Shown here one piece after another: positions 6,721 through 14,628 of a stretch of DNA of 51,632 nt. The position numbers were made by a program, and so were the translations under genes. Under the pieces are notes generated by a model. The model saw only the letters and a program-made list of their open reading frames with translations. It was not told the DNA's origin and ran no database searches. The stretch spans positions 1 to 51,632 of the forward strand of contig JAGVNU010000096.1 in assembly GCA_020053105.1 (NCBI GenBank). The letters are read 5' to 3'. Numbering within the stretch: position 1 is the first letter of the stretch; each line of letters begins with the position of its first letter. Source of the DNA: Thermodesulfovibrionia bacterium. GTDB taxonomy: Bacteria > Nitrospirota > Thermodesulfovibrionia > UBA6902.

Positions 6721-9417
6721 TTACTGACCCTTTTTGGCAATCGATCTTGTTATTAATTTCCTTCCCTCTTCCGCCGCAAATAGAAAGATCGCAAACGGGA
6801 TGAGAAGAAGCCAGATGCCTGCTGATATGGGGCTCGTTGAAAATATCCTGTTCCCCCATGGATGGTACACAATGAAAAGCTGGAGCAGTATCTCAAGCGC
6901 TATACCGGGGAATATGAGCTTGTTTGAGAAAATACCTATAGTGAAAACAGATTCCCTGAAAGTCCTGCAGGCAAAGACATTGGCAACCTGTGTTATGATT
7001 ATCGCTGTCAGGCACGCGGTAGTCGCCTGCATGTAAAGCGGATCATTCAGGGCAGGCATATTACCCCACTCCCATCCCCCGGACATGAGCACATAGAAAA
7101 ATCCGAACAGGCCTGCCGCAGCCTCAACAGGGCCGAGGAACAGATATGCCCGGCCCAGGAGTTTTGCGGTCAGCAACCTTTCTTTTGGATCTCTGGGCGG
7201 CTGTTTCATTAATTCCTTTGATGGTCTCTCAGCGCCGAGCGCTAGGGCCGGGAGCATATCGGTCCCGAGGTCCACAGCCAGTATCTGCATTATGGTGAGA
7301 GGGAGGGGAATCCTGAAAAGGACATACGCAAGATAAGGGATGATCTCCGGTATATTGGAAGCGAATATGTAGCTGACAAACTTCCTGATATTCTCGTACA
7401 CTCCCCTTCCTTCCTCGATAGCGCTTACAATGGTGGCGAAATTGTCATCAAGGAGTATCATGTCCGCGGCCTCCTTGGCAACATCAGTCCCCGTAATACC
7501 CATGGCGATTCCGATGTCCGCCTTCTTCAGCGCAGGGGCGTCATTGACGCCGTCACCTGTGACCGCAACCCGTGCACCCTCTTCCTTAAGGACCGTGACT
7601 ACCCTCATCTTGTGCTTCGGTGTCATCCTTGCAAATATGACCTCTTTCTGAAGGAGTTTTTCCTTGAGCTCCCGGTCGCCCATCTTTGAAAACTCATGGC
7701 CCTCGATCACGAGAGCGCCGTCATGGACCAGTCCGATTTCCCTGGCAATGGCAAGGGCGGTCCTGTTGCCGTCCCCTGTAATCATGATTATCTTTATTCC
7801 TGCCTCATGGCATTTTATGATAGCGCCTGATACCTCGGGACGTGGCGGGTCTTCAATGCCTATCAGTCCGGCAAAGACCAAATCGGATTCAAGATTGGAA
7901 TCTGTAGGGGCGTATTGCGATACGCCCCTGCCAGTATCTTCAATCTCTTTGTATGCAAATGACAGAACCCTGAGTCCCTGGTCCATCATGGAATTGCATG
8001 CAGCGGTCACCTCTTCCCTCATCGGTCCGTCTAACGGGATTTCTTTGACGTCCGCGAAAATAGAGGCGCATAAAGGCAGGACGGATTCCAGGGCGCCCTT
8101 GGTGAATACTAAAACACTTCCGTTGACCCTGTTAACCGTGGTCATACGTTTTCTGTCCGAATCAAAGGGTATCTCGAACACCCGTTCGGGACCAGGGTCT
8201 TTGAATAATGGCGCTGCTGCGTTGAAGAGCGCCACCTCGGTAGGTTCACCTTTAGATTTACCTTCTACGATTTTAGTGTTGTTGCAAAGGTATGCGACTT
8301 TCATAAGCATGGTGACATCATTGTTTTGTAAGGGCGGGAGCACCCCGCCCTCACCATCAACTTCTGACTCCTTTTTTTTCATTGTCCATACCTTCTTCAC
8401 CTCCATCCTGTTTTGTGTAAGGGTGCCGGTTTTATCAGTGCATATGTGCGTCACCGAACCGAGGGTCTCAACAGACGTCATGGTTTTTATCAATGCCTTT
8501 TTCCTGGCCATCCTCTGGCTCCCCATGGCCAGGGCAAGTGTCACAGTCGGAAGCATTCCTTCAGGCACATTAGCCACAATAATTCCTATTGCAAAGATGA
8601 AGTTTTCCCAGAAAGACTTTCCGACCGCATGCCCTATAAGAAAAAAGACAATTCCCATGACCGTAGCCAAAAAGGCGATTATCCTTGTCACTTTCACAAT
8701 CTCCTTCTGGAGAGGGCTTGACCCGGCCTCTACGCCGCTCGTCAGGTGCGCTATGCTGCCGACCTCTGTGCCCATGCCTGTGGCAAAGACCACCGCCTTT
8801 CCGGAGCCGCTTAAGACGGTTGTCCCGGCAAAGGCGATGTTGCCGCTCTCAATGAGTTCCCCTTTGCAGGGTTTACTGGAAAGAGGCACAGGTTCGGATT
8901 CCCCTGTCAGTGAGGAGTTATTGACCATGAGATAGTTTGAATCAACGAGCCTTGAGTCCGCAGGCACCCTGTCTCCCTCGGAAAGAAGGATCACATCCCC
9001 CGGCACTATGTCCCTGACCGGCACTTCATCTTCTTTCCCGTTCCTTATGACTTTGACAAAAAAAGGCAGGAGCAGCATCAGCTTCTCGATGGATTTTTCC
9101 GCCCTGTATTCCTGGATAAACGTGAAGATGCCGTTAATAAATATGACCCCTAAAATTGCGCCACCGAGCGTGAACATGCCCTCTCCGGGATGGAGGTATT
9201 CCGAGATAAAGGCAAGGCCCGCGGCTGTCCAGAGAAGAATGGCAAAGAAATGGGTAAATTGCCCGGCGAACCTCTTGAGCCAGGATATCTTTTTTACTCC
9301 CGTGATTTCGTTCGGTCCTGATTCGATTAACCGTTTACCTGCCTCGTCCTCTGCGAGGCCCTGTTCAGACGTGACGAGAAACCGGAAGACTTCTTCTCTT
9401 GCGAGATTATTTATCAT
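6721..9417 (-). CDS. Type IIC-like (Na+/K+-ATPase-like) cation-transporting P-type ATPase
   Basis: The 898-residue protein has the full P2-ATPase plan: N-terminal cation ATPase domain, actuator domain with the TGES loop (SSLTGESEPVPL), phosphorylation site DKTGTLT at D328, nucleotide-binding domain, hinge VAVTGDGVNDAPALKKADIG and six C-terminal membrane helices. IIVANVPEGMLPTVTLALAM in M4, and NIPEIIPYLAYVLF followed by AVDLGTDMLPALALG in M5-M6, are much closer to animal Na+/K+-ATPase than to SERCA (which has IPEGLP), so I place it in or near group IIC. It starts inside the end of the stress-protein gene (11-base overlap), implying translational coupling. Two REP-like palindromes lie inside the frame at 7904 and 8328, encoding extra loops in the nucleotide-binding region. 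Whether it pumps Na+, K+ or H+ is not decided by sequence alone. Confidence 0.92.
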   Translation of the reverse strand: MINNLAREEVFRFLVTSEQGLAEDEAGKRLIESGPNEITGVKKISWLKRFAGQFTHFFAILLWTAAGLAFISEYLHPGEGMFTLGGAILGVIFINGIFTFIQEYRAEKSIEKLMLLLPFFVKVIRNGKEDEVPVRDIVPGDVILLSEGDRVPADSRLVDSNYLMVNNSSLTGESEPVPLSSKPCKGELIESGNIAFAGTTVLSGSGKAVVFATGMGTEVGSIAHLTSGVEAGSSPLQKEIVKVTRIIAFLATVMGIVFFLIGHAVGKSFWENFIFAIGIIVANVPEGMLPTVTLALAMGSQRMARKKALIKTMTSVETLGSVTHICTDKTGTLTQNRMEVKKVWTMKKKESEVDGEGGVLPPLQNNDVTMLMKVAYLCNNTKIVEGKSKGEPTEVALFNAAAPLFKDPGPERVFEIPFDSDRKRMTTVNRVNGSVLVFTKGALESVLPLCASIFADVKEIPLDGPMREEVTAACNSMMDQGLRVLSFAYKEIEDTGRGVSQYAPTDSNLESDLVFAGLIGIEDPPRPEVSGAIIKCHEAGIKIIMITGDGNRTALAIAREIGLVHDGALVIEGHEFSKMGDRELKEKLLQKEVIFARMTPKHKMRVVTVLKEEGARVAVTGDGVNDAPALKKADIGIAMGITGTDVAKEAADMILLDDNFATIVSAIEEGRGVYENIRKFVSYIFASNIPEIIPYLAYVLFRIPLPLTIMQILAVDLGTDMLPALALGAERPSKELMKQPPRDPKERLLTAKLLGRAYLFLGPVEAAAGLFGFFYVLMSGGWEWGNMPALNDPLYMQATTACLTAIIITQVANVFACRTFRESVFTIGIFSNKLIFPGIALEILLQLFIVYHPWGNRIFSTSPISAGIWLLLIPFAIFLFAAEEGRKLITRSIAKKGQ
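7904..7931. repeat. REP-like palindrome inside the P-type ATPase gene
   Basis: GTAGGGGCGTATTGCGATAC continues as GCCCCTGC, a perfect 9 bp stem (7907-7915 with 7920-7928) around a 4-base loop. It shares the GTAGGGGCG...CGCCCCT frame with the copies at 2612-2661. Its length keeps the ATPase frame open, coding GRGVSQYAPT. Confidence 0.75.
8328..8354. repeat. Second REP-like palindrome inside the P-type ATPase gene
   Basis: GTAAGGGCGGGAGCACCCCG continues as CCCTCAC, pairing GGGCGGG with CCCGCCC. It is read through in frame as the insert GEGGVLPPLQ between the phosphorylation and nucleotide-binding regions, a hydrophobic and glycine-rich patch unlike its surroundings. Confidence 0.75.
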
Positions 9418-10252
9418 CTTTGTGTACCGGCTTGAGAATGATAAGGTCGCAGGTCGTTTCCCTCAGCACTCTCTCCACCGGATTGCCCCTCAGCAAAGAT
9501 GACAAAAGGTTTCTGCCGGTTGCGCCCATAATGATAAGGCCATGCCTTTTTGCCGCCGCCTCAATGGTTATGGTCCTTGCAACCCTGCCGGGTAGAAGCC
9601 GCCCCTCAATGTCAATCCCGTATTTAGTAATGTGGTCCATGAAATCCGTTATGTCCCCCGGCATCCTCTTTTCCCATTCCATCTGGGTAAGTTCAATTTC
9701 ACCATGAAAAAAACTTGTTACCGGTTTGGGCGCATGAAAGACAAATACCCTGGCATTAAATCCCTCCGCCATCTTTGCAGTAAAGTAGGCCCTTTCATGA
9801 ACATGATCTATCCGCGCCTTCAGAGGAATCAGTATCTTGCCCGGATGGGTCCGCCCCATATTTACGACCCTTGTCAGGGCCACGGAACATGGAAGTTTCA
9901 GCAGGATTTCACGGGCGGTTGTGGCCCGGTAAAACCTTCGTTCAACGTCAGCCCTCCTTGCAGAGACAAAGACCAGGTCTATCCCCTCCTTTTTCACAAT
10001 CTCCTTGATTTCCTTTGCAGGCTGTCCGGTTGTTGATATGCTCTGCACCTGCACATCCATTTCCCGTGCCTCGGAGAAGAGCCTTTGCATTGCGTCTTCG
10101 GCCTTTCCGATATCCGGGGCGGACATCCCCTTTTCAGCAACAAAGCAGAGATAAAGTTTGGCCCCGCAGGCCCGCGAAATATTAAGAGCGTAGCGCGCCG
10201 CTATCACTGAGTTCAGATGTTCATTGACTGCTGAGAGAATTTTTTTGTACAT
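9407..10252 (-). CDS. Tandem universal stress protein (two UspA domains)
   Basis: From ATG 10252 the protein is 281 residues with two Usp folds. The first starts MYKKILSAVNEHLNSVIAAR. The second starts near GKILIPLKARIDHVHERAYF and ends with the ATP-binding motif GATGRNLLSSLLRGNPVERV (G-x2-G-x9-G pattern). An upstream ATG at 10294 would add 14 residues (MYPYGYPVFGKEGG), but GAGGG sits just before 10252 and the Usp fold begins there, so I prefer the shorter form. The stop overlaps the start of the P-type ATPase gene, so the two are almost certainly one transcript. Usp proteins beside cation transporters often act as nucleotide sensors of transport; here that is inference. Confidence 0.85.
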   Translation of the reverse strand: MYKKILSAVNEHLNSVIAARYALNISRACGAKLYLCFVAEKGMSAPDIGKAEDAMQRLFSEAREMDVQVQSISTTGQPAKEIKEIVKKEGIDLVFVSARRADVERRFYRATTAREILLKLPCSVALTRVVNMGRTHPGKILIPLKARIDHVHERAYFTAKMAEGFNARVFVFHAPKPVTSFFHGEIELTQMEWEKRMPGDITDFMDHITKYGIDIEGRLLPGRVARTITIEAAAKRHGLIIMGATGRNLLSSLLRGNPVERVLRETTCDLIILKPVHKDDK

Positions 10253-10366
10253 ACCGCCCTCTTTCCCAAAAACCGGATAACCATACGGATACACAAATCA
10301 AAAGTGTACGTATTTAAAATGTCATCGCCCCCTCCGATAAGTCCATTGTATCACACTAGTGCATGA

Positions 10367-10561
10367 CGCAAATATGAAGAAACTAAATTTACTGAAGACT
10401 CTATCGTCGTCATAATAAATCGTGAAGGTAAACTCCCTGATGACATTAAAGAGGGAGAAGACAACGAGGCTTTAGGGAATTTCATAGCCGGTTTCATTCG
10501 CTTAATGGCAAAGATTTCAGTGAGTTGGTATGAGAGTGGAGAAAGAGATAATAAGGATTGA
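10367..10561 (+). pseudogene. Gene remnant, start-less open frame
   Basis: A plus-strand frame is open for 64 codons from just after a TGA at 10364 to TGA at 10559. It reads like real protein (ending AKISVSWYESGERDNKD) but has no usable start codon until an internal ATG at 10505. I do not recognise the family. It is either the 3' end of a decayed gene or a chance frame; it ends about seven bases before the tail of the PIN-domain gene on the other strand. Confidence 0.35.
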
Positions 10562-10567
10562 CTGATG

Positions 10568-10987
10568 TTACGGATAGACCGTCAGCCCAAGACTTCTGAA
10601 GTCTTTATCAAAAGTAAGACAGGGAATATTGTCAAGCAAATGGCTGATCACAACATATGAAATGGCATCACACAAGGAAAGCTTTTTGTCCCTGGAAAGT
10701 TTCTTAAATACTTTCTCAGCGGCAGTTCTTGCAGATTCGTCATAAGTAACGATGAGAAGTACGGGTTTGACCTTGTCCAGAAATTGAACAGCAGTATTGT
10801 AATCGGCGCGGTATCTGAGAAGAGTTACGGTTTCACTGACAATGTCCCATGTGGTGCAGAGAGTTACCGCATGTTTCCGGCAATATTCAAGAACTTCTCC
10901 GGCTTTTTCATAATTGGAGTCCTCGGGGCATAAGGATGCAAAAAAGAACGATGTATCACAGAAAGCTTTATTCAGGGGCAAATTCAA
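10568..10987 (-). CDS. PIN-domain RNase toxin (VapC-like)
   Basis: The 139-residue protein has the PIN-domain acidic set: the first Asp in KAFCDTSFFFASL near residue 10, Glu in VSETVTLLRYR, Asp in LSLCDAISYVV and the last Asp in CLTFDKDFRSLGL. These four normally bind Mg2+ or Mn2+ and cut RNA. The gene overlaps the antitoxin gene by four bases (ATGA type), as expected for a toxin translated after its antitoxin. The target RNA is unknown. VapC-type toxins usually cleave tRNA or rRNA loops. Confidence 0.87.
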   Translation of the reverse strand: MNLPLNKAFCDTSFFFASLCPEDSNYEKAGEVLEYCRKHAVTLCTTWDIVSETVTLLRYRADYNTAVQFLDKVKPVLLIVTYDESARTAAEKVFKKLSRDKKLSLCDAISYVVISHLLDNIPCLTFDKDFRSLGLTVYP

Positions 10988-11259
10988 TCCTTCCCCTCTG
11001 CGACATACAGGTGTTCTTTGACATTTTCGGACACCGGTATTTTATATCCCTTCTTTTTGCTCCTGAGTTTTTTTCTTATAGAGAGCAGTTTGGCAGTCGC
11101 TTCTCCCGGCTTGATTTTATGAGGGGTCTTTATCTCGGCAACTATTTCATTATGGACCGTTATCTGATAAACAGTATCGGGGGATTTTTTAAGAGACTTT
11201 ATAATGCCGGGAAGCATCTTCCTGGCCTCTGTTATAGAAAGAACATTTTTCATTTTCAT
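10984..11259 (-). CDS. Phd/YefM-like antitoxin
   Basis: The 91-residue protein begins MKMKNVLSITEARKMLPGII, the N-terminal pattern of Phd/YefM DNA-binding antitoxins, followed by a basic, disordered-looking tail (IRKKLRSKKKGYKIPVSENV) that would wrap the toxin. It precedes and overlaps the PIN-domain toxin gene. Its own upstream region has repeated TTGTACA-like half sites, the expected operator for autorepression. Confidence 0.8.
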   Translation of the reverse strand: MKMKNVLSITEARKMLPGIIKSLKKSPDTVYQITVHNEIVAEIKTPHKIKPGEATAKLLSIRKKLRSKKKGYKIPVSENVKEHLYVAEGKD

Positions 11260-11271
11260 ATCCTTGTTGTA

Positions 11272-11301
11272 GTTTGTACAATCTGTACGTTATTGTACAC
11301 T
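11272..11301. promoter_or_regulatory. Probable toxin-antitoxin operator
   Basis: TTTGTACAAT, CTGTACG and ATTGTACAC follow one another, giving three TGTAC cores within 30 bases just upstream of the antitoxin start. The outer two are TTGTACA half sites. Phd-type antitoxins repress from such clustered palindromes. Confidence 0.55.
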
Positions 11302-11329
11302 ATCGTTTTTAATTTTGTCAGTCAGGGTA

Positions 11330-11357
11330 TTGACTTCCCGTGTAAATGAGATACAAT
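11330..11357 (+). promoter_or_regulatory. Sigma-70 type promoter of the PilZ gene
   Basis: TTGACT (11330-11335) and TACAAT (11352-11357) are separated by 16 bases and lie 47 bases before the PilZ start codon. Confidence 0.6.
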
Positions 11358-11403
11358 CCCTACAGATGGCAGTATCATTAACAGCAGTACCGACGGTCAA
11401 TAC

Positions 11404-11730
11404 ATGGAAAGAAGACATCTAAACAGGACGAGGGTCAGTTTAAAATCCGAACTCATTGCGCGCCATATGCGTTATAGCGGGCTTATTGAAAATCTTTCCG
11501 AGAACAGCCTCTGCATGTCCATCACTCCCCCGAAAACACCAATGACAATTCCGGAGGGGATGACCTTTATCGTGAAATTTGAGGGCCGGAGCGGAGACAC
11601 GCATGAGCTGCAATGCAAGGTTGTCAGGCCCTATAAAATATCGCCCGGCAAACCTGCCAGCGATGTGGGGATGGAAATTATCAAGCAGCCGCCTGAGTAT
11701 CTGTCTTTCTTAAAGACACTGAAGAAATAA
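11404..11730 (+). CDS. PilZ-domain protein
   Basis: The 108-residue protein is essentially one PilZ beta-barrel. It begins MERRHLNRTRVSLKSELIAR, giving an RRxxxR-like c-di-GMP binding motif at the N-terminus, although spacing is slightly off, and continues GLIENLSENSLCMSITPPKT, corresponding to the (D/N)xSxxG strand with N in place of the last G. The end, SDVGMEIIKQPPEYLSFLKT, matches the final strand and helix. It may bind c-di-GMP weakly or have lost binding. It has its own promoter and is divergent from the antitoxin gene. Confidence 0.8.
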   Translation: MERRHLNRTRVSLKSELIARHMRYSGLIENLSENSLCMSITPPKTPMTIPEGMTFIVKFEGRSGDTHELQCKVVRPYKISPGKPASDVGMEIIKQPPEYLSFLKTLKK

Positions 11731-11753
11731 AGGGCCCCCCTTTACCTTATTTC
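11724..11753. terminator. Bidirectional hairpin between convergent genes
   Basis: GAAATAAAGG (11724-11733) pairs with CCTTATTTC (11745-11753), with one bulged base. Both stop codons, TAA of the PilZ gene and the reversed TTA of ogt, lie within the arms, so one hairpin ends both transcripts. Confidence 0.6.
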
Positions 11754-12226
11754 CCCTTCGCGTAATACTCCATCTCAAGCAGCCTCCGTTTTACCTCAAC
11801 CCCAGGGGAGTAACCGCCGATGGAGCCGCTGGATTCAATGACCCTGTGGCAGGGGACCACCACAGGGAGTGGATTTTTGGAGAGCGCCCGGCCGACTGCC
11901 CTGACTGCGGCTGGATTGCCTGTCTTTTCAGCTACCCACTTATAACTCCTGGTCTCTCCGAAGGGGATATCCTTAAGCACAGACCAGACTTTCTTTTCAA
12001 AATCTGTTCCTGTGAGAAATTTAATTTCCTGATCAAAAGCAACTTTCACGCCGCTGAAATAGGCGCTCAGCTCTTTGATGAAACTTGCCGGCGCCGATCC
12101 TTTCCTGAAAGGTATATGCGCAGGTTTTTCAAAAGAAACACCAGATAAGAGCCGGCCTGAAAAAATCAGATACAGCGGTCCGACGGGACTATCAAATATT
12201 TCGTAACAGAGAGAAGATTTGTTCAC
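11747..12226 (-). CDS. ogt: Methylated-DNA-protein-cysteine methyltransferase
   Basis: The 159-residue protein has the suicide active site PVVVPCHRVIESSGSIGGYS with the PCHRV cysteine that accepts the alkyl group from O6-methylguanine. Before it is the helix-turn-helix region FEKKVWSVLKDIPFGETRSY. The length suits the Ogt form without the Ada regulatory domain. The gene lies 11 bases after the RelA/SpoT gene on the same strand and is probably co-transcribed with it. Confidence 0.95.
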   Translation of the reverse strand: MNKSSLCYEIFDSPVGPLYLIFSGRLLSGVSFEKPAHIPFRKGSAPASFIKELSAYFSGVKVAFDQEIKFLTGTDFEKKVWSVLKDIPFGETRSYKWVAEKTGNPAAVRAVGRALSKNPLPVVVPCHRVIESSGSIGGYSPGVEVKRRLLEMEYYAKGK

Positions 12227-12237
12227 TTCCTGACCCT

Positions 12238-14391
12238 CTAGGCCTGGACCCTTTTCACTTCAATAACGCCATTAATCAGGGACATCTTCTTTATTATCTG
12301 ATCAAGCTGTTTTTTGTCCCTGATTTCAAGCATAAAATCAAACAGCGCCTGTTTTTCATGAGTTGCGGAGGCTTCCAGGTGATTGATATTAATATTGTTT
12401 GTTGAGAGGATAGCGCTTAACTCGGCAAGCAGGCCCCGCTTATCAACAGTAAGCACCTGCACTTTGACGGTATATGTGGATTCATCCCCTGCCCACTCAA
12501 CATCCACAAGACGGTCCAGATCAACAGTATAGGTATCGAGGGTCGGACAATTTACTTTGTGTATCGAAACCCCCCGGCCCCTGGTTACAAAACCCGTCAC
12601 CTTCTCTCCCGGAAGCGGATAACAGCACTTGGCGCGGTGAAACATTATGTTGTCAACGCCTTTGATGGTTATGCCCTTTCCTTCCTGCTCCTTTTTGGCC
12701 TCCTTTTTCGGCGAGACCTGTTCCTTTTCAACTTTTTCAGATTCGGGCAACAGCTTATTTATTATTTTGTGTACTGAAAGTCTCCCATACCCTATAGCAA
12801 CAAGAAGATCTTCATAAGAGTTGATTCTGTAAGGCCTGACTATATCAAGGACCTCTTTTGATTTGGCCAGCGCGGGACTCAGGTTATATCTTCGTAAGGA
12901 CTTTTCGAGCAGTTCTTCGCCAAGGGCCAGGCATTTCTTTCTCTCTTCCACTTTAAGCCACTGTTTTATCCTCGCCTTTGCCTTCTGGCTTATAACAAAC
13001 TTCAGCCAGTCCCGGCTTGGAGTGTGGCCCTGGGACGTTATAATCTCGACTGTGTCTCCGTTCTGAAGCTTGTACCTTAACGGCACAATCCTTCTGTTTA
13101 CCTTGGCCCCTGTGCACTGATGTCCGACCTGCGTATGTATATTGTATGCAAAGTCAACAGGCGTGGAATTCTGGGGAAGCTCCACTATATCGCCTCCCGG
13201 GGTGAACACATAAACGACTCCGGTCACAATGTTGCCCTTTACCGCCTCAAGGAATTCCTTCGCGTCAGGCGTGTCCTTTTGCGACTTGATAAATTCCCTT
13301 AACCATGAAAAGTATTTATCGTCCAGTTTGTCCGCGTGGTCCGCTTCCTTATATTTCCAGTGGGCAGCTATTCCCTCTTCGGCGATGCGGTCCATATCTA
13401 CTGTCCTTATCTGAAATTCGACCCTTTCTCCCTTCGGCCCGATTATAGTCGAGTGCAGGGACTGGTAAAGGTTGGATTTGGGAGCGCCTATGAAATCCTT
13501 GAACCTGCCGGGCACCGGGGTCCAGAGAGAGTGGATAAGGCCCAGAGCGGCATAACAGTCGGCCGGGGTATCTGTGATGATCCTTATGGCAATAACATCG
13601 TATACGAGTTCAAAGGGAATTTTCTGTTTCTGCATCTTCTGATAAATGCCGTAATTATGTTTTACCCTGCCGAATACCCTGCCCGTAATGGCAGCGGCGT
13701 TCAGATGGGCCTCCACTATTTTTATAACTTCCATCAGGTAACCTTCCTGTTCTTCCCTCTTCTTGGCGACCTTCTGAAGAATATCCTGATATACGTCCGG
13801 GTTGAGGAATTTGAAACTCAGGTCTTCAAATTCCGATTTCAGCCAGCCGATTCCGAGCCTGTTTGCAAGAGGGGCATAAATCTCCTGCGTCTCGCGGGCT
13901 ATTTTTTCCCTTTTTGCTGAGGACAGATACTCCAGGGTGCGCATATTATGGAGCCGGTCGGCGAATTTAATGAGGATGACCCTCATGTCCTCGGCCATTG
14001 CGAGAAACATCTTTCTGAAGTTTTCGGCCTGGGCCTCCTCGCTGGTTTTAAATTCCATCTTGGCCAATTTTGTCAGACTTTCAACAAGGAACGCTATGTC
14101 TTCTCCGAAAAGGGCCCTTATGTCTTCCGTCGTTGTATCCGTGTCCTCAACCGTATCATGCAGCAGGCCCGCTGCAATAGAATTGGTGTCCATTTTCATC
14201 TCGCACAAGATCCCCGCCACGGCAAGCGGGTGCTGGATATAAGGGGCGCCCTCTTTTCTCTTCTGCTTGAAATGGACCTCATTTGAAAAGGCGTAAGCCC
14301 GCCGCAGGAGGTCTGCATTTGCCTCGGGATTATACGAGATCACCCTGTCTATAAGGGCGTCTACGGTGTTTATGTCTCTCAATACAACCAT
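12238..14391 (-). CDS. spoT: RelA/SpoT family (p)ppGpp synthetase/hydrolase
   Basis: From ATG 14391 the protein is 717 residues with the full long-RSH order. The HD hydrolase domain has LLHDTVEDTD with catalytic HD. The synthetase domain has RFKDFIGAPKSNLYQSLHST and ERVEFQIRT. The TGS domain begins VYVFTPGGDIVELPQNSTPV. The zinc-finger/helical region contains FHRAKCCYPLPGEKVTGF with a CC pair. The C-terminal ACT domain begins TYTVKVQVLTVDKRGLLAEL. Intact HD and synthetase motifs suggest a bifunctional enzyme that makes and degrades the stringent alarmone. A GTG at 14406 would extend it by five residues, but the ATG has AGGTG upstream and is the usual family start. Confidence 0.95.
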   Translation of the reverse strand: MVVLRDINTVDALIDRVISYNPEANADLLRRAYAFSNEVHFKQKRKEGAPYIQHPLAVAGILCEMKMDTNSIAAGLLHDTVEDTDTTTEDIRALFGEDIAFLVESLTKLAKMEFKTSEEAQAENFRKMFLAMAEDMRVILIKFADRLHNMRTLEYLSSAKREKIARETQEIYAPLANRLGIGWLKSEFEDLSFKFLNPDVYQDILQKVAKKREEQEGYLMEVIKIVEAHLNAAAITGRVFGRVKHNYGIYQKMQKQKIPFELVYDVIAIRIITDTPADCYAALGLIHSLWTPVPGRFKDFIGAPKSNLYQSLHSTIIGPKGERVEFQIRTVDMDRIAEEGIAAHWKYKEADHADKLDDKYFSWLREFIKSQKDTPDAKEFLEAVKGNIVTGVVYVFTPGGDIVELPQNSTPVDFAYNIHTQVGHQCTGAKVNRRIVPLRYKLQNGDTVEIITSQGHTPSRDWLKFVISQKAKARIKQWLKVEERKKCLALGEELLEKSLRRYNLSPALAKSKEVLDIVRPYRINSYEDLLVAIGYGRLSVHKIINKLLPESEKVEKEQVSPKKEAKKEQEGKGITIKGVDNIMFHRAKCCYPLPGEKVTGFVTRGRGVSIHKVNCPTLDTYTVDLDRLVDVEWAGDESTYTVKVQVLTVDKRGLLAELSAILSTNNININHLEASATHEKQALFDFMLEIRDKKQLDQIIKKMSLINGVIEVKRVQA

Positions 14392-14463
14392 GAATTTATT
14401 ATACACCTATACTTAAAAACCATGAAGCAATAAGAACTATATGATATTAATGCAATTAAAGAA

Positions 14464-14626
14464 AAATTCCAAATACCAGGCATCAAATAACAAATAAATT
14501 CCAAGATCCAAATTACAAATTCCAAATAAACTACAATACTCAAATCACAATGACCGAAACGGGCTGTTTGGAACTTGGATATTGTAGTCTGGAATTTATT
14601 TGTTTTTTGGAATTTGGAGTTTGAAG
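14464..14626. repeat. Imperfect inverted-repeat element, A+T-rich
   Basis: The left arm (CAAATAACAAATAAATTCCA near 14483, then ACTACAATA) is mirrored on the right by TATTGTAGT and TGGAATTTATTTGTTTTTTG. The centre has AATGACCGAAACGGGCTGTT. The whole could fold into one long hairpin. It lies between the spoT start region and the recJ stop and codes for nothing. I recall similar elements with the same centre in other bacterial genomes; that is memory, not a search. Confidence 0.75.
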
Positions 14627-14628
14627 CT

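Noticed and set aside
7664-8935. Long plus-strand open frame of 423 codons opposite the P-type ATPase
   Set aside because: It is the mirror of the ATPase frame; composition (Ser, Pro rich) and lack of any family pattern show it is not a gene.
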